From Amorphoplanes friuliensis DSM 7358 (lineage in GTDB: Bacteria; Actinomycetota; Actinomycetes; Mycobacteriales; Micromonosporaceae), in the NCBI RefSeq assembly GCF_000494755.1, contig NC_022657.1:4502001-4566000 (forward strand): DNA of 64,000 bases, read 5' to 3'. Position 1 is the stretch's first letter. Each line of letters opens with the position of its first letter. Under the pieces are notes generated by a model. It was not told the DNA's origin. It worked only from the letters and a program-made list of their open reading frames with translations, and made no database searches. Position numbers and translations under genes: made by a program. This document shows positions 62,151 through 64,000 of this stretch, piece after piece.

Positions 62151-63374
62151 TTGGGACTGCTCCGCGACCCCGACTTCCGCCGCCTGTTCACCGCCACGGC
62201 GGCGAGTCAGCTGGGCGACCGCGTGATCTTCCTGGCGCTGCCGCTGGTGGCGATCGTTGCCCTGTCGGCGACCGAGTTCCAGGTGGGACTGCTCAGCGCG
62301 GCGACGATGGCCGGTTCTTTGCTCGTCGGCCTGCCCGCGGGCGCGTGGATCGACCGTCTCCGCAAACGCGGCGTCCTCGTCACCACGGATCTGCTGCGCG
62401 CACTGGTGATCGCCGTGATACCCCTGGCCTGGTGGGCGGACGCACTGTCCATCTGGCTGCTGTTCGGCGTCGCGCTCGTGCACGGTGTGCTCACCGTCTT
62501 CTTCGACGTCGCGTACGTGAGCTATCTGCCGTACCTGGTCGGCCGTGACCATCTCACCGAGGGGAACGCAAAGCTGGCGTCGGTCCGGTCCGCGGTGAGC
62601 GTGGGCGGCCCGGGCCTGGCCGGACCGCTGATCGGCGCCTTCGGCGCGCCGGTGGCGCTGGTGGCCGGCTCGGCCGGGATGGTGGTGTCGGCGCTGTTCG
62701 TCCGGGGGCTCCGCAAGCGGGAGCCGGCACCGGAACCGTCGGCCGACCCGCACCTGGGCCGCGAGATCGCCGAGGGACTGCGGTTTGTCCTCGGTCAGCC
62801 GTTGCTGCGCGCGATCGTCACCGCCGACGGCCTGTTCGGTCTCTTCCTGATCGCCTACCAGACGATGCTGCTGGTCTTTCTCGCCCGCGACGTCCAGCTC
62901 GGCTCGTTCGGCATCGGCGTTGTCCTGTCCGCGATGGGCTGCGGCGGTCTGGCCGGTGCTCTGCTCGCCCGCCGGGCGGCGTCGCGGCTCGGAGCACGCC
63001 GCGTGATCTGGCTGGCGCCGCTGCTGACCTGCCCACCGGCCGCCCTCATGGCATTCGCCGCCCCGGGCTGGACACTCTGGGTGGCGCCCGCGGGACTGGT
63101 GCTGCTGTCGTTCGGTGGTGTCGTCCGGCTGGTCGCTCAGGCCGGCCTGCAGCAGTCGGTGACCCCGGACCACGTCCTGGGCCGCATGAGCGCGACGTTC
63201 CGCTTCGTCACCTGGGGCGGCATGCCGCTGGGTGGTCTGCTCGGCGGCGCCGCCGGCACCTGGCTCGGCCCGTCCGCGACGCTGTGGCTCAGCGCCGCCG
63301 GTCTTACCCTGACCTTCCTTCCCACTTTTGCGGTCCGCGCCGGGGAGCACACCGAAAGGAGCGTGACGTCGTGA
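62151..63374 (+). CDS. MFS exporter (DHA3/enterobactin-exporter-like)
   Basis: This 407-residue membrane transporter has about twelve helices. Its start, LLRDPDFRRLFTATAASQLGDRVIFLALPL, and the loop GAWIDRLRKRGVLVTTDLLRAL are typical of the EntS/DHA3 exporters. The middle loop GPGLAGPLIGAFGAPVALV is also typical. It should export a small molecule by proton antiport. The TTG start is four bases after the stop of the Clp-N-like gene; no ribosome site is plain. Its stop overlaps the next GTG (GTGA). Confidence 0.88.
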   Translation: MGLLRDPDFRRLFTATAASQLGDRVIFLALPLVAIVALSATEFQVGLLSAATMAGSLLVGLPAGAWIDRLRKRGVLVTTDLLRALVIAVIPLAWWADALSIWLLFGVALVHGVLTVFFDVAYVSYLPYLVGRDHLTEGNAKLASVRSAVSVGGPGLAGPLIGAFGAPVALVAGSAGMVVSALFVRGLRKREPAPEPSADPHLGREIAEGLRFVLGQPLLRAIVTADGLFGLFLIAYQTMLLVFLARDVQLGSFGIGVVLSAMGCGGLAGALLARRAASRLGARRVIWLAPLLTCPPAALMAFAAPGWTLWVAPAGLVLLSFGGVVRLVAQAGLQQSVTPDHVLGRMSATFRFVTWGGMPLGGLLGGAAGTWLGPSATLWLSAAGLTLTFLPTFAVRAGEHTERSVTS

Positions 63375-64000
63375 GTTCCGCCCTCCAACGCCTGCTGGCC
63401 GTGCGGGACTTCGGCGACGCCGGGAGCTCGCCGGCGGTGCTGCGGCGCCTGTCGCTGCTTCTGGGTCTGCACACCGCGGACCTGTTCGTGATCGCCGGCC
63501 GGCCGCTGCCCGCCGACCTCGCCCCGGCCCGCGGTTCGGTGTCGCGCAACGTCGGGAAGCTGGTGTTCCGGGCCTCCGACCTGCTCCCGGAACATCGGCG
63601 CGAGGTGCACGACTTCATCCGGTCGCTGCCCGTGCACCAGCCTGATCCGGAACCCGAGACCGGCGACGAGGTGCCTGCCGGCCCGGGACCGCTGCTGGTC
63701 CGCCTGCTCGCCAACCGCAACATCCATCCGTGGAACGCCAAACTGCTCGCCGTGGTCGCCGACGGCCCGTACGTGTCCGACTCGACGATCGTCCTGCTCG
63801 GGCAGGGCCGCGTCGAGGTCACACCGCGCTACGTGAGCGCGTTCGCGTGCCTGCTGGGGATCCGCCCCGAGGACCTGGCGGCGATGACCGGGGTCGAGCC
63901 GGAGCCGCGGGTGCGCCCGTACCCCCATGGGGCCGAGCTCGCTGCCCTGTCCTGGGACGCCCGGCGGCTCACCGAGGATCAGCTCCTCGAGACGGGCCAC
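63371..64000 (+). CDS. HTH-type protein, cut by the window end
   Basis: The frame opens at GTG 63371, overlapping the MFS stop as GTGA, and stays open for 210 codons to the window edge. Two stretches look like XRE-type helix-turn-helix folds: the N-terminal VLRRLSLLLGLHTADLFVIAG, and RLLANRNIHPWNAKLLAVVADGPYVSDSTIVLLGQG followed by FACLLGIRPEDLAAMTG. It may be a regulator whose DNA-binding parts are unusual. It is likely to share a transcript with the exporter. The C-terminus is missing. Confidence 0.65.
   Translation, partial: MSSALQRLLAVRDFGDAGSSPAVLRRLSLLLGLHTADLFVIAGRPLPADLAPARGSVSRNVGKLVFRASDLLPEHRREVHDFIRSLPVHQPDPEPETGDEVPAGPGPLLVRLLANRNIHPWNAKLLAVVADGPYVSDSTIVLLGQGRVEVTPRYVSAFACLLGIRPEDLAAMTGVEPEPRVRPYPHGAELAALSWDARRLTEDQLLETGH

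Overview
This window is 64 kb of very GC-rich DNA with GTG and TTG starts, stop/start overlaps of the ATGA/GTGA type and long antisense reading frames, all typical of a filamentous actinomycete. The gene content (class F sortase, (2Fe-2S) ferredoxin-fold protein, DUF6232- and DUF4397-type proteins, TetR with a CSRAC cysteine motif, Cgl0159-type aldolase) suggests the Micromonosporaceae, perhaps an Actinoplanes relative. That placement is inference. No rRNA, tRNA, CRISPR array, complete insertion sequence or prophage is seen.

Layout. 1-3.0 kb: end of a possible regulator, an amino-acid permease with a translationally coupled GNAT acetyltransferase, and a methyltransferase. 3.0-5.05 kb: a gene-poor stretch, a TetR regulator with an N-terminal cysteine motif divergent from a tiny membrane protein, and two copies of an 80-bp-period repeat. 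5.05-17.8 kb: a complete myo-inositol system. A GntR regulator diverges from iolC, a Cgl0159-type aldolase, iolB, iolD, mmsA/iolA, iolE, a three-gene sugar ABC importer, iolG and an iolH-like gene. 17.8-26.5 kb: two further sugar or cyclitol modules, each with a TIM-barrel isomerase, a Gfo/Idh/MocA dehydrogenase and a LacI regulator, each with its own palindromic operator. A gene-free degenerate repeat and an OmpA-like lipoprotein lie between them.

26.5-37.1 kb: the phenylacetate (paa) regulon. paaK, a TetR regulator and paaI run leftward. paaN, a thiolase, an enoyl-CoA hydratase, paaH and the epoxidase genes paaABCDE run rightward. A shared near-palindromic operator sits in the control region. 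37.1-37.8 kb: a minisatellite of 17-20 bp units. 37.8-44.4 kb: cutinase, an ArsR-type regulator, aldo/keto reductase, a membrane GGDEF-EAL protein, a methyltransferase, a small membrane/coiled-coil protein and a (2Fe-2S) protein.

44.5-49.2 kb: a cell-surface island made of an LALTG-anchored wall protein, a class F sortase and a DUF4397 surface protein, divergent from an ECF sigma/anti-sigma pair. 49.3-55.5 kb: an MMPL exporter divergent from a MarR regulator; a LuxR-type two-component system whose kinase carries a proline-rich repeat inside its dimerisation hairpin; and a three-gene ABC exporter. 55.6-64 kb: a serine hydrolase, a complete Fe3+/polyamine/phosphonate-type ABC importer, a DUF6232-like protein, a Clp-N-like protein, an MFS exporter and a gene cut by the window end.

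How the parts fit together. The 5-26 kb region reads as a catabolic island for inositol and probably related cyclitols or rare sugars, feeding acetyl-CoA and dihydroxyacetone phosphate. The paa cluster turns phenylacetate into acetyl-CoA and succinyl-CoA but lacks an obvious MaoC-type ring-opening hydratase and a second PaaG-type enzyme, so some steps must be encoded elsewhere. Most regulatory proposals rest on palindromes read directly in the promoter regions and are untested.
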